From assembly GCA_051453625.1 (NCBI GenBank), contig JBOZIK010000001.1:220542364-220606363 (forward strand): 64,000 bases of DNA, given 5' to 3'. Below, one piece after another: positions 12,130 through 25,640 of the stretch. Both the position numbers and the translations under genes were made by a program. Numbering within the stretch: the first letter of the stretch is position 1; each line of letters begins with the position of its first letter. The notes beneath the pieces are model-generated. The model made no database searches and was not told the origin of the DNA. It saw nothing but the letters and a program-made list of their open reading frames with translations. The stretch is from Welwitschia mirabilis (lineage: Eukaryota > Gnetophyta > Gnetopsida > Welwitschiales).

Positions 12130-12360
12130 GATTATGCTTATGCTATTGTTGTGGCCAATGTTGTTGCTGCAGCTGCTGCTGCATTGTTGTTGCTATTGAT
12201 CTTGGTATTGCACTTCTTGTTGTTGGTGTTGCTGATTCGAGTGTTGATGTTGACGTTGCTACTGGTAGCAATGCTGATGTTGTTGATGGCGATGGTGCTG
12301 TTGTTGCTGCCTCCCTTGCTTGTTGCCCTTCATCCCCTTAATGTTGTTGCTGTTGTTTGA
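12130..12360. repeat. GTT/GCT/GAT triplet-rich low-complexity tract
   Basis: About 230 bases dominated by imperfect GTT, GCT and GAT triplets. On the plus strand it gives a 69-codon leucine/valine-rich open frame (12151-12360) that is surely a by-product. On the minus strand it can encode Gln/His/Asn-rich or Ala/Thr/Ser-rich text, adjacent to and upstream of the J-domain relic. Confidence 0.6.
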
Positions 12361-13889
12361 CTACTCGTCCCTTATGCCTCCTTCAGCTTTTTAGACTTGT
12401 CTGTTTTCTTTGATATTTCTTTAACTTCCGTTCTCATCTATTATTCTCCCTCTGACTTTGAGCTATTTTTAGGACAGTTTGAATCCTCCTTTGGCTTTTT
12501 GCTCTCAGAATCATCTTTAGTGCTAGGAGAAACATTTATAAAAAATGGATTTCATTCAGGATTTGAAAAGGTGAAGTATGAGTAAAAATAACCTCTTCAC
12601 GTCTTTTATCCCCAAGTAGCTAATACCTTTGGCAGTAGACTCGTTAGGTATCTTCTTGCACTAGCCCTGACATGGATTTTTCTTTTTCTCTTTTATTCCC
12701 ACTCAGAACCCCTTTTCTTTTCCTCACTCTGGATGCCTTCGCGCACTTTCTAAAATAGTTGTTGCTACTGGTGGGCCCCTCCCATTGCTCCCTGTCCTCC
12801 CATTCTTGTTGCTACTGCTATAATTGCTCCTTCTACTCTTCTTGCACTTTTGCTTGTTCTGCCTCTTGGGCTTGGTTGTCCTTAGCTCCTTCTTCTAGTT
12901 CTGCCTTCTATTGGTGGGAGGGCTGCCCCCCGGGCCGCTTCCCCCTAGTTTTTGCTCTTAACAAAACTTTCTAAGGGCAATATTTGGCCTAAGTGCCTAA
13001 TTGTTTGTTTTAGTTTGAGTTTTTCCATAGGAAATTGAGGAATTTTATATGCCTTCCCTCCTTCAGAGCTAGGAGAAAACTAAAATGCAGGCTTTAAGCT
13101 TCCAATCTTTCCCCTCCTCTCCTGAATGAGGAACCTATCAATAAACTCTGCAGCCAACTACCATTCTTCATTCAATTTCATTTTCCAAATATGACCCTTT
13201 GAAGCATTGCTCCCTAAAAAAGCATCTGCATCATTGTAGCCAAGAAAAGAAGGTAGAATAATATTTCCTTCCACTCTGACATTTATAGATTGTGTAATTG
13301 TAATTAGATCTTTTTAATATCATATTCTCTTTCAGCAAACTCGAGATTGTCCCCTATGAAGAATTTCTCTATGTGAGGAAGGGTCACCTTTTAACTTGGT
13401 GAGCTTATCCTAATCAATGGTGTGCATGAAGCCCCAAAGAACCTCATGCCTTCTAAATTTCTTGAGGTTGTCTGGTTCGTGGCTCAAATGAGCACCCATC
13501 ACAATCTAAGCAAGTTTGAATTTCTGCTTGATAGTTGCTATGAGCTTGTGAGCAAGGTATTTATACTATTAAAGACTTAGATGATTCTTGTGGTCCAGAT
13601 GTACCATAGCATGATGCTAATTTCTCCACCCACCATAACTTTAATTTCCTCTGATGACACTCATTCATGTAGCAACTTCCTCCACACCTTCACTATAAAG
13701 CGGTACAGTGAAAGAGATGTTGGATTCTTTTGTCCTTCCCCCTCCAACGGGACATACCCTGTAAGTGGGACATACCATGCTGATATGTATTCCTTTTTTC
13801 TATAGTTCCACTCTTGTCATATTCTTCTCATTGTTAATTAGCCACCTTAAAACAATGTATTTGCCCATGATGCTAAACCTTTAGATGCT
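12361..13889 (-). other. Possible upstream part of the J-domain pseudogene or LINE 3' region
   Basis: The minus strand carries stretches rich in Lys, Glu and Gln codons (about 12380-12980) interrupted by stops, which looks like a worn charged low-complexity protein region rather than random DNA. It may belong to the J-domain relic downstream or to the 3' end of the LINE upstream. From 12980 to 13889 I recognise nothing definite. Confidence 0.25.
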
Positions 13890-16800
13890 TTCGATTTTTT
13901 TTGTTCTTGCCATATTTTTAATCATTCATTTTTTAGCTGTCACTTTCCTTCCGTCCACTTGCCACACATCAAGGCTATCGTTTGATTTAAACATGCCTTT
14001 TTTATTAACCTCTTTGACTCATTTATTGCATTGCCAATCTCCATCCCCCTACTCAGGATTAATTGGCTTTGAAAATAGATTTCCACTTATTAGTATAATA
14101 GCACGGGAGCCATCCTTTGCTTTGGTTCTCATGTCTGGCTTTTTGGGAGTAATACCCCTTAGGCATTTTGAATGCCAAAAGGAGATCTTCCCTTTGTCAA
14201 TTTGCTAGAGTATCAGCTCTTTGAATCTCTCTCCCCTTGCAAATTTCTTTCCAAAAAGGAGAATCCCTCCTATGGGGACCCACTCACTGTGCTTTCTTCT
14301 TATTAGGCTAATGCAAGGCACTTTCCTCTTGTTCTAGCATGTCTAAAAGCTTGGGTTGAGTGGCTAGAATCATGCCTTGTATCTTGTAGATTCCTGATGC
14401 CCCAGACTCTATGTGTTTGGTGATACTCCTATATTTTGTTACACAAATATCACTGTCCCATTGTTACGTAAATATCACTGTCCCATTCTCCCTTTGATCA
14501 AATGAAATTTCTAATTAGCTGATTGAATTCATTTTTCATGTTTTCTAGGAAGGTCTGCATTGAAGCATTGTATCTAACAATAGAGTTATGGCAAGAGTTG
14601 GCTAGAATAATTTTAGGTTTGCTTGAAAGGAAGATTATTGCCTAGCTAGCACATTTATTTTTAATCTTTTAAATCAGATCCCTCCCATTTATGTATTCTT
14701 TGCTAGTGGAAAAGAGGAATGCCAAGATTTATGTCTTTACTGTCCCCCTTCAAAATCTCTGGGGTCTTCATGAGAGGATTTTAAATACTTAGGTAAATGT
14801 TGAAGAAGTAAACCCTTGTCTTCCCCTAATTAGTCTCTAGCCTTGTTATCTTTAGAAAATTTTTGAAAACCTTTTTCAAAGGCTGCAACATTTCTTATAT
14901 CTAGCCTAACACAAATGAAAGTAACCTCTATTTAGTGATTACGTAAGACCCTTTCCACTTGAACTTGGATTCCCTTAACTCCTACTTGTGGATGCCCTTA
15001 ACTCCTACTTGCTATATGTAATCCTAAATAAAATAAGAAAAATAATAAAGGGTAGGATGATAACGGATCCTGCTGCTTGAGTCCTTTTGTTACTCCATAA
15101 TAGTTGTGTTGTTCTTTGTTTTGTTTCAGGTTGACGCAGGCAAATTCCTGCATATGCATCAGAAAATCTACAAATCTTCGTCAAAACCTTTTTGTAAAGG
15201 AGTTTCTCTTAGATTGTTCTAGGCTACCAAATCATAAGCTTTTGAAATGTCTAATTTTAGGAAGAAAATAGCTTTTTTAGAATTTGTTAGCGAGTGGAAA
15301 ACCTCATGGTTAAGAATCACATAATGTTGGATGCTTCAGAAGGGAAAAAAAGCAGCTTGATTTGAGCGAACTGCTGAAGAGAGGAAATGCCATAGCCTGG
15401 GAGTTAAAATCTTTGGAAAAAGTTTATAAAGCACATTGCAAACTCCTATAGGTCTAAAATCCCTCACTTCCAAGGCATTCTTCTTTTTGGGGGGACCATG
15501 CCAATGTTTATATTGGTCCACTTTCTTGGAATTCTTCTTTGCTTGAATACTTCTTCAAAGGCCTCTTCAATAAAGGCTTCAATTCTAGTCTAGTATACTT
15601 TGAAAAATTCAACTATCCAATTGTTTTTCATGCTATCTAATGCTCGCTTGACTTTCCCCAGTTGCAAAGCACTCATAAGATTTTGTCCCTTCTAAGAGTT
15701 TGCAGGAATATACTTCATATCCTAATTTTTCTTTTATGCCCACAGGGTTTTTAACATAGTATTGAAAGCCTTAGGAATCTCTTCTCTTTCCACCTCTTTA
15801 TCTGCCACTTGCACCTAAGTTTATATTATGCTGTCTCTGTTTTTCCTTTGCTATTATGAAGAAAAATGCTATATTTTTATTGCCTTCTTTAAGCCAAGTT
15901 TTCATGGATCTCTGTTTCTAGTACATTTCTTTTTGAGTTTTAGCCTTGCAATCTAGATAACTTTTGAAATTCCTCTTCTTGCAGATTTTCTCCCTATTTT
16001 TGCTTGAGTTGAATCTTTCTGATTTTCTTTTTATCTTCTTTGTTCTGCATCTTCTTGCATATTGTTTTAAACTTATTNNNNNNNNNNNNNNNNNNNNNNN
16101 NNNNNNNNNNNNNNNNNNNNNNNNNNNNNNNNNNNNNNNNNNNNNNNNNNNNNNNNNNNNNNNNNNNNNNNNNNNNNTATTTTGTATTTGTTAATCTTTT
16201 CTAGAGAATGTCTATTGGGTTTCCTTCCCCCTGTTGCTATATTTTTTCAATTATGTTTTCTACCTTCATTTCCAGAAGCCAAACATTCTCAAAAAAGAAT
16301 TAAGCCTTTCTGCCTCTTATTACCCCTTTTCTGAAAATGAGGAGTGTGTAATCTGAGCACCGTCTTCACTCTACCTCTAGAGTCCAAAAATCTTCCCTTA
16401 GCCAACTCCCCAGCATTAGGGCTCTATCTACCTTGCACATAATTCTATTATCTCTTGCTCTCTTATTGACCATGTAAATTCTGCTTTACAGAGCTTTAAG
16501 TTAGCGAAATTCGCTTGTTCTAAAAATTTTGAAACTAGTTAGCCCCCACTGGTTTCCAAGGATTTCCTCCTTTCTTTTCCCTAGAAACTTTAGTTTGTTT
16601 AAAGTCTCCAATGGTAATGCAATTTTTCCTAGAGATCTCAATTCCTTGTGGCCCATAGAAATTGATTAGAACAGCTTCTTCAATTTTTAGAATTCGATAC
16701 CATCTACTATTCTCAATTTTTTCCCATCAGGTATGTAAGCACAATTTGTTGAACATAGTGTTATTAGAAAAACGTCCAAAGGATAAGCTATATCTAACCT

Positions 16801-16920
16801 TTGTCTCTTGCAAACAAATGACTTTCAATTTGTGCTTTATCATCATTTCTTCTAAAGAAGTAAGTGTTGGGCCACTTCTCATCCCCCTAAGTTCCAATTG
16901 AGAGCTTTGTTTTTTTAAGT
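13890..16920 (-). mobile_element. L1-type LINE ORF2 relic (endonuclease + reverse transcriptase)
   Basis: Minus strand. Near 16900 the text LNWNLRGM followed by KVICLQETK matches the start of the APE-type endonuclease (xLSWNxRG ... xxLQETK). Further on are NFYGPQ and IGDFK, matching later endonuclease motifs (the last normally GDFN). At 15336-15521 VRDFRPIGVCNVLYK followed by AVRSNQAAF is the classic LINE RT start (DFRPIxLCNVxYK ... SNQxAFxxGR). A 100-base gap (16078-16177) interrupts the region between endonuclease and RT. About 14140-14290 includes KGKISFWHSKCL, resembling the region near the ORF2 C terminus. Stops and frame changes are frequent. The matching ORF1 lies upstream on the same strand, so this is one element in normal order. 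Confidence 0.65.
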
Positions 16921-17239
16921 CTCTTTGAGCTTTTCCCTTTGCTTGTTAAAGTATCTAGAGTTTTCTGGTATCCATTAGCTATATTTTTCTTTGCCTCTCT
17001 CTAAGCCCTTAGTCCTCTTGAATAGGGATTACACTATCTAACGAGTCATTCTGTTTACTTTGTTTCATTCAGGTTGGTGTCTCGCTCGTGTTCCCTCCCC
17101 TTTTCTGTAGTTCTTTCATTCTTGTTAGGCTTCTTTTCTAGTTCTGCCAGCTCAATGTTAGTATTATTCTGATCCAGTTGCACTTTCATTTGTTTTGGTT
17201 TGACCAAAGTGTTTGTTCCCCTCCTTATCTACTAGAAGT

Positions 17240-18150
17240 TGTCTTTACCTTTTTTAAATCTACAGTATGTGGTGTTCAAACTTGCCACAAACTGCACATT
17301 CTTCAACTCTGCATGCTTCTTTCTAATGCCCTTTCCTTCTGCATTTTCCATAAACATGTTCCTTGAGCGTTGGGCAGAAGCACATCGAATGCCCAAGGCC
17401 ATTGCAAGTTTCGCATGGAAGAATAATATTCTTATATTCCACTCCTACTTTGTTAGTCCTGTAAAAGTGGATTATTTCAAAATGTTTGAGTTTCTTTGGG
17501 AGATCTAAGTCCATCCAAGCATAGAATCTTATTGGAACCATCCTTGTTCCATTGATAGTGAGTTCAAGCTCTATTTGCTTCTTGCTAGGTGTTCTTCTTT
17601 TGGTTCTAAATTGTCAGACTGTACCCCAAACAGTCTTATCCAGGTGAGGATTTTTCTAAATATTTTATCAAAGTCCTCTCGCAAGATCCATCAGCTATGG
17701 CCAACCCCATTGTCCCCAAAAATTATAGAACTTTGAACATAATATTATCCAAATCGTCCTCATTTTCGAATTGGAAGAGAACCAAAACTTTGCTAACACT
17801 GTTATTTTGCACATAGTTGATCCTTGTCCATCTTATTGCCACCTATTTCCTAATGGCATCCATACTTGGGCTTGGCCTTTGGCCTAATAGATACAAAGTG
17901 ACCTACCAAATTAAACTTGAATCTCTGTTCTGTTTCCATATAGTAATTTGGAGCCACTCAACTTTGAAAACACCATTCTCTTGGAAGAATTTCAACTCTA
18001 CTATTTTGGCCATGTGAAACTTAAAAAGCAGCCAAAAACCAGTCATGAAAAAACCATACCTCACCCCTGCATGCCCTGCCTTCTCCTGCAAAAAGTCACC
18101 CTTTTTGCTGGCCTCCTGCTATGGCCCTTAAAACCCTTGGTCAGATGAGA
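17240..18150 (-). mobile_element. L1-type LINE ORF1 relic (DUF4283-like + CCHC zinc knuckle)
   Basis: Minus strand, upstream of the ORF2 relic in the expected order. About 17640-17900 contains LLGQRPSPSMDAIRK and, further on, VLVLFQFENEDDLDNIMF, which resemble the DUF4283 domain of plant L1 ORF1. Next, 17323-17541 has FYAWMDLDLPKKLKHFE, then CETCNGLGHSMCFC, a complete CX2CX4HX4C zinc knuckle. Family knowledge: ORF1 protein binds LINE RNA. The frame is broken by stops between these blocks; a 72-codon piece holding the knuckle stays open. Confidence 0.6.
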
Positions 18151-18426
18151 CCTAGCTTCTGCTTCCTGCTTCCCGCTTTTGCTCTAGTCCTTAATAATGT
18201 GAACCCATTTAGTTCGGAAAGTCTCCAGGTCCAAAAGTTTTTCCCATCAAGTCTATAAGCATAATTCTTTCCCTACTCCATAACTTCCATTGTAATTGTA
18301 ATCTTTCAATACACACAAATTTTTGAAAAGCATATATGATATTAATTATTGGGATCTTGATTGGTAATTTCAATATGTCATCATCAATGATTAAAATGTC
18401 TCTTTTTTCAAATTGAAAATGTCTTT

Positions 18427-18501
18427 AAGTCGGCCGACATTTTCAGCCGACATTTTGAAAAAGTTGACGACATTTCCGACATTTCCGACTTTTTGCTGAC
18501 A
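18427..18501. repeat. CpG-containing short tandem motif (CCGACATTT) at a gap edge
   Basis: In about 75 bases the word CGACATTT occurs four times with variable spacing, together with further CGAC words. It stops at a 446-base N gap (18502-18947), which suggests that the assembler failed in a longer array of this unit. CpG-bearing text is conspicuous against the AT-rich surroundings. Confidence 0.5.
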
Positions 18502-18947
18502 NNNNNNNNNNNNNNNNNNNNNNNNNNNNNNNNNNNNNNNNNNNNNNNNNNNNNNNNNNNNNNNNNNNNNNNNNNNNNNNNNNNNNNNNNNNNNNNNNNN
18601 NNNNNNNNNNNNNNNNNNNNNNNNNNNNNNNNNNNNNNNNNNNNNNNNNNNNNNNNNNNNNNNNNNNNNNNNNNNNNNNNNNNNNNNNNNNNNNNNNNNN
18701 NNNNNNNNNNNNNNNNNNNNNNNNNNNNNNNNNNNNNNNNNNNNNNNNNNNNNNNNNNNNNNNNNNNNNNNNNNNNNNNNNNNNNNNNNNNNNNNNNNNN
18801 NNNNNNNNNNNNNNNNNNNNNNNNNNNNNNNNNNNNNNNNNNNNNNNNNNNNNNNNNNNNNNNNNNNNNNNNNNNNNNNNNNNNNNNNNNNNNNNNNNNN
18901 NNNNNNNNNNNNNNNNNNNNNNNNNNNNNNNNNNNNNNNNNNNNNNN
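18502..18947. other. Assembly gap (446 N)
   Basis: Sized gap, not a default length, adjoining a short tandem repeat. Confidence 0.95.
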
Positions 18948-19186
18948 CCACTCTAAGTCTCTTTATATTGAATGTAAACTTTAAAGATAAATTCACACTA
19001 AACTAAAAGTACGACTTAAAAGTTTCATGAGTACACCAAATACAAGACATGAAAAAACTGTGTCTGCATCATGGGACACCTTCTTTTTGACATCTTTTTT
19101 AAATTTCATTGATCATTTGCTTCATCATAAATGAGATCATATCAAGAAATATGTCAAGCTTATGTTAAGGATGCTTATTTCTTTGA

Positions 19187-19694
19187 NNNNNNNNNNNNNN
19201 NNNNNNNNNNNNNNNNNNNNNNNNNNNNNNNNNNNNNNNNNNNNNNNNNNNNNNNNNNNNNNNNNNNNNNNNNNNNNNNNNNNNNNNNNNNNNNNNNNNN
19301 NNNNNNNNNNNNNNNNNNNNNNNNNNNNNNNNNNNNNNNNNNNNNNNNNNNNNNNNNNNNNNNNNNNNNNNNNNNNNNNNNNNNNNNNNNNNNNNNNNNN
19401 NNNNNNNNNNNNNNNNNNNNNNNNNNNNNNNNNNNNNNNNNNNNNNNNNNNNNNNNNNNNNNNNNNNNNNNNNNNNNNNNNNNNNNNNNNNNNNNNNNNN
19501 NNNNNNNNNNNNNNNNNNNNNNNNNNNNNNNNNNNNNNNNNNNNNNNNNNNNNNNNNNNNNNNNNNNNNNNNNNNNNNNNNNNNNNNNNNNNNNNNNNNN
19601 NNNNNNNNNNNNNNNNNNNNNNNNNNNNNNNNNNNNNNNNNNNNNNNNNNNNNNNNNNNNNNNNNNNNNNNNNNNNNNNNNNNNNNNNNNNNNN
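19187..19694. other. Assembly gap (508 N)
   Basis: Sized gap. Open frames spanning it are artefacts of N translation. Confidence 0.95.
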
Positions 19695-22397
19695 AATTTC
19701 CTTTGTAACATATGCAAGAAATATATAAAGTAGTGTGCATTATGGAGGGTAAAATGTGATAGTCTGAGATGTTAACGGTGTAAATGAAACATTGTTGAAG
19801 GACTCAACAAATCTCTTCTAGCAAAGTTTGTTGCTATTACATGCAAATAAAATTTGAGTAAAGAAGTTATCTTAAATAGCTTTGACTTGTTTTCAAGTGA
19901 GAATATGAAAAAGCATCTATTCAAAGATTGGTTTTGAATATATTGGTTATTTGTTGGATTCCATAGGAATGATGAAGACAGAGGCTCTTGAACTTAAGCA
20001 AAGTGAAGGTCTCGAACTTAAGGAAAGTGTGGCCAATTAAACAGGAGAATTACAGAGCACCTACTGTTGGTGTCTTCTAATGCTTATAAAATCTATTAAA
20101 TAAATGTCTCGGGTATATTTATTTGCTATTTCAAGGAAGAATTTGCGATCCAAACTTTTATTTGTAATAATTTTACTAACGAGAAAGCCATTGATTAACA
20201 AAATTCACTGTACACAAATGCTGACACATTGACAAGGCCTACAACCAAAATAAGGATAACTTCAAAATCATCGACAGGCAACATGAGCACTTATACTATG
20301 GACGATAGTGTTAGATGTATTTTTCACTCTCTTTGCCATAGAGAATAATATGAAAGGGATGACCTATAAGATAATAAATAAATTCATTCACAGTGTAACT
20401 GATATACAATGAAATTTTTTCTTTTCCCTATTTTTTGTGGGAAAGTAATTTCATTGAGTCTAATTTTAGAGACAGTTTTTTGCCTAAAGATAGCAAGTTG
20501 AATAACTGGGATTACTCTACATTATCAGGTCTTTTGAAAGGACGTTTGGGGACTATACACCTCATCGATAACTGACTCTTATACCATTTATTTAACCTTG
20601 AAAGTAATAACCGATTGTTCTTGCTGCAGTGGCATTGATTGTTTAAAATCAATATTTACATTTGCATGAACATTTTATTCTTGGTATTGGTTTAGAGATA
20701 CACAAGGCTTTTACTAAGATGATAATGTTTTATGACGATGGAAAGTAGAATCTATCACCTCATGAACAAATATTTGCTAGCTACTTAGCATTTTTCACTC
20801 TTCACACATAACAATGCTGGTGTGAACCAAGTTGGATATGTGTCTTCAATTTTCCAGAACATAGACTGACTTTTGAATGTCATTTGGTGGATGCTATGAT
20901 CATGCCCATTTTATATTTTCTTATCTTTGATAACCATGCGTAATATTATCATCTTAAAGGTTTCTCAAAGTGTGTAGGGATTCTTTCTTGATTAAACTGA
21001 AACTCATTTTAGCAGCACAAACTAGAGGACTCTGTAAAGTAAAATACATTGTAATTCTTTAAACATTGCAATTTCATTTTAAAACATAACACAAATTATA
21101 AAGTGGTATCCCCACTCTTATAAAAGAACATTATGAACCTGAAATATCAAAGTAAGAGAAAGAGAACATGAAATAGTAAATACATAAGAAAATAATCTTT
21201 TTTAGTTGTTAAAGTACATTTTCTTTACATTCATGTCTTGAAGCCTTTTGTGATAACATTTTTCTGCATTTCCAAGTTTAGAAATTTACAGTAGATACCT
21301 ATATGTAAGGCTTAAATTTTTAAAACAAACAAATTATTAAAGGTGACTTCTTAAGGTGAAACCTTTATGAAAACAAGAAAACGTCTGTTTAGCTTCTCCT
21401 GCTGGCCACACTGAAATGGACATCGATCCATGCTCTAATTAATCTGTAAAGTATTGACTAGTTTATCTTATCCATTTCTTGGTACACTAGGTTGTGATGC
21501 CACTTGCAATGAAGATCAACCAATCTGGCCACTTCCCCAAGTGCATACTAAACTAGCACAAAATCCTTTCTTAGGTTGTTCCACCGTGTTTATCCTTAAT
21601 GTTCTTGCATCTGTCATTTTTACATCAGCCATTCTTCTGTTCATTGAATGATCATAATTCGTATTGTGTGCATCCTGGATAAAATCCACATAAGAAAAGG
21701 TCGTATTTTTGCAGACTGATTTGATGAGTGAGAGTGTAATATCTTAAACAAGATTTACTTCCAAAAGAGAAGATTCATATTCCTATGTGCCTATTTTGGA
21801 TAATGATGTAATTTTTAAGAGAGTTAATAAAGAAACTTAATTATATAATAATTATAATATTATTATTTAGAAAAGGAAGTTATTGAATCAAATATCTAAT
21901 TTGCCGCCCACTGCATATACATCAGTAGCAAAAACAGGGGTATTGACCCAACAACACAATGGTGATAGGCGCGGCTAGAGCCTTGTTTGTAAGAGAGTGG
22001 ATACATATTTATGTTATTATTGTTTAAAGTGTCTTGTAGAGTGTAAGTACAAGAAATTATTTTTAATTTATCATTAGAAGGGTTAGAACCTTAATTGTAA
22101 TGATGATATAACTAACTATGACCCTTGGAAACCTTTAAAAAAGGAACCCACTTGCATGAGCTGAGCGCAAGCATAGGTGTGGTAAGAGCCATAACAAACC
22201 ACACTATGATATCTAGTGAAAAAGCGTAGATGATAGTCTAGTCTTTGTATGACTCCATTAGTCTAGGGTTGCCGATTAAGTTTTCCAGTGGTCTATGTGA
22301 TAATATTAATAAAGAGATGTTTCTTTACACTTTTGAATAATGTATTTCTTTTGCTTTCTAAGGTGGTTTTATGTTTTTACCTATAATTCTTTAAAAA
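19695..22397. other. Non-coding DNA; possible LTR text near the right end
   Basis: No protein family is recognised. From about 21900 the composition changes, and near 22300 AATAAAG is followed about 90 bases later by a copia-type primer-site-like string, so the last few hundred bases may be an LTR. Confidence 0.3.
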
Positions 22398-22410
22398 CGG
22401 TATTGAGGCT
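22398..22410 (+). other. Weak copia-type (tRNA-iMet) primer-site-like string
   Basis: CGGTATTGAGGCT compared with the usual plant copia primer site TGGTATCAGAGCT: 8 of 13 positions agree and the other five are transitions, the pattern expected of deaminated repeats. No flanking LTR pair or copia gag was confirmed, so this is weak. Confidence 0.25.
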
Positions 22411-24689
22411 ATTGCAAGAAAAAATCCAGAATTTAATAAACTTAAAAACTACTTTTATTTAAAGCACACTAGATTTCAGGATTTTGTTTTAAGATCACTC
22501 ATTGCTTCTTCAAATATCACTAACTTGGAGCAAATCCTTTTCAACTAATAGCAAACAATTTTGATATCATTTTAAATTTCCTTCAAATTCGAAGAACCCA
22601 AAATATGACCTAGCTGGACTATCTTGATTAAAAATGACTTAATATGGATCCAATTACAAAACTAATTGTAGATTTTTTTTTAACTTTCATCCTAAAGCAG
22701 ATTTTTTTCCTTTCATCCTAAAGCACTCTCACAAAGTTCTCTTAGGTTGATTATTTGACTAAAATTTAAAACAAAATTAAAATTTCAAATCTCTACTATC
22801 ATATGAATCTAAGAAGATATAATGTCCTTCAAAGAAGTCGAATCTAAAATGCTTCTAAAGTTCAAGACATTACCTTTAAGCATTTAAATCTACTTATAGT
22901 GTACATCTTAACATTGCACCTTTAAAAATTTGATGCTTAACTATTTTTTTTTTTAATATGTTTCAAAGATGAATCAATTTCTAACTTAATTATCTTTTTA
23001 TAATATATGGAACATGAATTTTATAATAGCGAGAACATTGAATGTTCCTCTTGAAGTAGGTAGTACAATCTTCAAATAATCTCTAAAACAATCTTAGTAT
23101 ACCCCCTATTGTGTGATGCTTTCACATAGAAGCTCCTTGGTATCTTGGAACCCTATGAGAAATCAAACATCAATCCAGTACCATCCCATGTCACCTAGGT
23201 TTCTTATACTATAGCATAACCCAATTTATTATTTGGATTTTTTGCACTGTAGTGCAACCTAAACGTGTTGTCCATTTGCCAAACAAGTATCTAAGGTTTT
23301 GTTAATCTACAATTAGCCTAGTAAATAGACTCACATGTGCACATTTACCTAATGCTCATGCACTTGAATGTACACACCTATTTGATGCTCATGTATCCAT
23401 TGGAACATTTCTTTCCCTACGAGAGCCACCATTTCTTAATCGTTTTTTTAACCTTAAGTATCTCACAATAGTTATTGTAATGCTTGGAAATTGATAATAT
23501 TAATGTTTGATTTTTATATTCTAATCATTATTGCCTAAAAATGTCCTTTTTTAGACACCCAAAAGGTTTTCCTGGTATTTTCTGTCCATGCTCATATGCA
23601 TGAATGTCTGCACATCACATTGCTAGTGCCTTGCCTAAGTGCCACATTGTTCTTTGCTCCTATCTTTGCATTTTTTGTTTGTTGACATTATCCTAGGTAT
23701 ATAGTGAAGTCTTCCAATAGGAACAAGCTTTAATGCTTCTATGGGCACCCCTTCTTCAGGTGTCCCATCATGAGGCAACACCATGAAGTCATATTGCCTT
23801 TGCTACTTTCAGTGAGAATGCACATAATTCTTATGCCTATGCACCTCATCTTGTCATATGGCATCATAGACTTTTGCAATGCTTGTAGCCTTCTTGAATA
23901 TTTCTAGTTTAAGGGCATAAATCTTATCTTTAATGGAGTGGTATAAGCTCTTGATATACTTTGCTACTTTTTCAATTTCATTCAAGATTAGAAGATATTG
24001 GAGATGCTCAAAATATCTTGTAATAAATCTCCATTATTTGTCAACCCTTTATTCTATGTTATATAGTGTGGTGTCTACAACAAAGGAGTCCCATATAAAA
24101 TGCCTCTAGAAGGATTTAACAACCCCGCTTTTGCTACAAAGTTCCTACTTTCATGATGGAATTTCTTGCTAGTTCCCACTACCACTCATCCATATGAGAG
24201 CTGAGGTGCAAGATGGCCAATTCAAGTTGGTCCTCATTTTGAATGTTTTGAATCATGAAATACTTCTATGCATGCTTGAGTAGATCTTTTACCAAATGAG
24301 GCTATCTTGAATTGCTCTTAAATCTAGTCAAAGTTTATTGTTTGAGATGTTCTATGAGATCAGTTATTCATGTATGACCTTGCTTATTGGTGTTCTTTTC
24401 ACTTCTAGTGCCTTGGGAGCTTTGAACCTGCTAGTACAAAAGCTATAACAAAATAGAAGGAAGATGAATAATTGTTGTATAAATCTATGTGATGATGTCC
24501 CACCTAGAAGGGTATCTAAGATAAAACCAAAATACAAGATGATGCTAGTAACTTAAGTGCTACAAACAATATTATCATTCTTCAAAATGAAACAAGAACA
24601 GAAAGTCTCTATCTTGAGCCGTGATTCTCATTTGAATTTGAAGGTCTTGCTCTTCATCTTCCTTAATAACATGTCCAAGTGAATACCTA
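22411..24689. other. Unrecognised, probably worn repeat DNA
   Basis: No family could be named. The minus strand from about 23600 to 24480 has long stretches with few stops and a Cys/Met/Lys-rich flavour, suggesting a decayed protein-coding repeat, but I cannot match it. Confidence 0.3.
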
Positions 24690-25640
24690 TTTTGCAAAAT
24701 ATCAACCACCTTTTAAAACACTATCTTCTCTAAAGATGACATCTTAAGAATGAAAGACATGCATAACATCAGGATTTGAAAGTTTGCATTCTTTCTCATC
24801 ATAAGTTATAAAGACTTAAAATACATTGCTATTCTTGGTAGAACGATAAAGCCAAATCCTCTTATTGCGGCCATTATTAAAAGTCATGAAGAAAGATGTG
24901 CTATCAATTTACGTGGGAGTTATGGAACTCATCAAATTATAATGTATCAAATCAAGGGTACAACTTCTACATTTATATCCTCGTTGTTGAATACTACCTC
25001 TCCTACTTATTCTAAGATATCCTTTGGTAAGAGCCCAACATCAGGTGATGAAAGCCTATGATTCAAGCTTTTCTATAGTAGAAATCTTAGGCAATCCGTT
25101 TTGTAAATGTAGTAGCATCTAAGTGTGCAAATGTTGTAGTAGGAGCTGAATCAGTTAAGTCATCTGCATGTACATAAACTGCTTGAACCGAGGTTATGAA
25201 TCCTTTTTTGTAGAGGTGATTCGCTCTTGCAAAGAACCCATTTCTGTGCTAAGGATGGGTTGATACCCTACAACAGACTGCATTATTCCTAATAAAGCGG
25301 AAATTTCAGATCCTGCTTGAACGAATCGAAATATGTTATCTATAAATCATTTATTTGTACCAAAGATTTGACATCTCACTTACTACAACATTGGTTTCAT
25401 TGACCAATCCAGGTTGTAGCACATACCTGTAACTAGGTTTCTTTTCTCAAGCAAGAAGAAGAGCACCCTTGTTAATCTTATGGACGTTATCATTAAAATG
25501 AACATGGTAACAAATATCATCTTGTTGTATTGAAATCAAGTTCTTTGAAAGATCATGCATGAGCTTAAAATCTTATAAGATCAAAGTTTGTCTAGTCTTC
25601 TTCCTAAGAACTATCATATACCATCATGAACCAAACACTT
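24690..25640 (-). mobile_element. Ty1/copia relic: pre-integrase and integrase segments
   Basis: Minus strand. About 25440-25560 reads LSKNLISIQQ, then KINKGALLLAREKK, matching the copia GAG-pre-integrase segment (NLxSxxQ ... xxxGxLxxARGxK) that precedes the LWHxRLGH zinc region. About 24830-24900 gives text like the integrase core around FITFIDDxSRxxWVY. About 24715-24750 reads HS, a stop, then DVIFRED, matching the SRDVxFxE motif at the end of the integrase region. Order is correct for copia; large parts are missing and there are many stops. Confidence 0.5.

Noticed and set aside
12151-12360. 69-codon Leu/Val-rich plus-strand frame as a membrane peptide
   Set aside because: It is the GTT/GCT triplet tract read in one frame. 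Composition is explained by the repeat.
18391-19740. Open frames of 160-200 codons
   Set aside because: Almost entirely N; no real codons apart from a few at the edges.
21454-21651. 65-codon frame with a hydrophobic C-terminus
   Set aside because: Short, no family resemblance, no promoter or splice context; consistent with chance.
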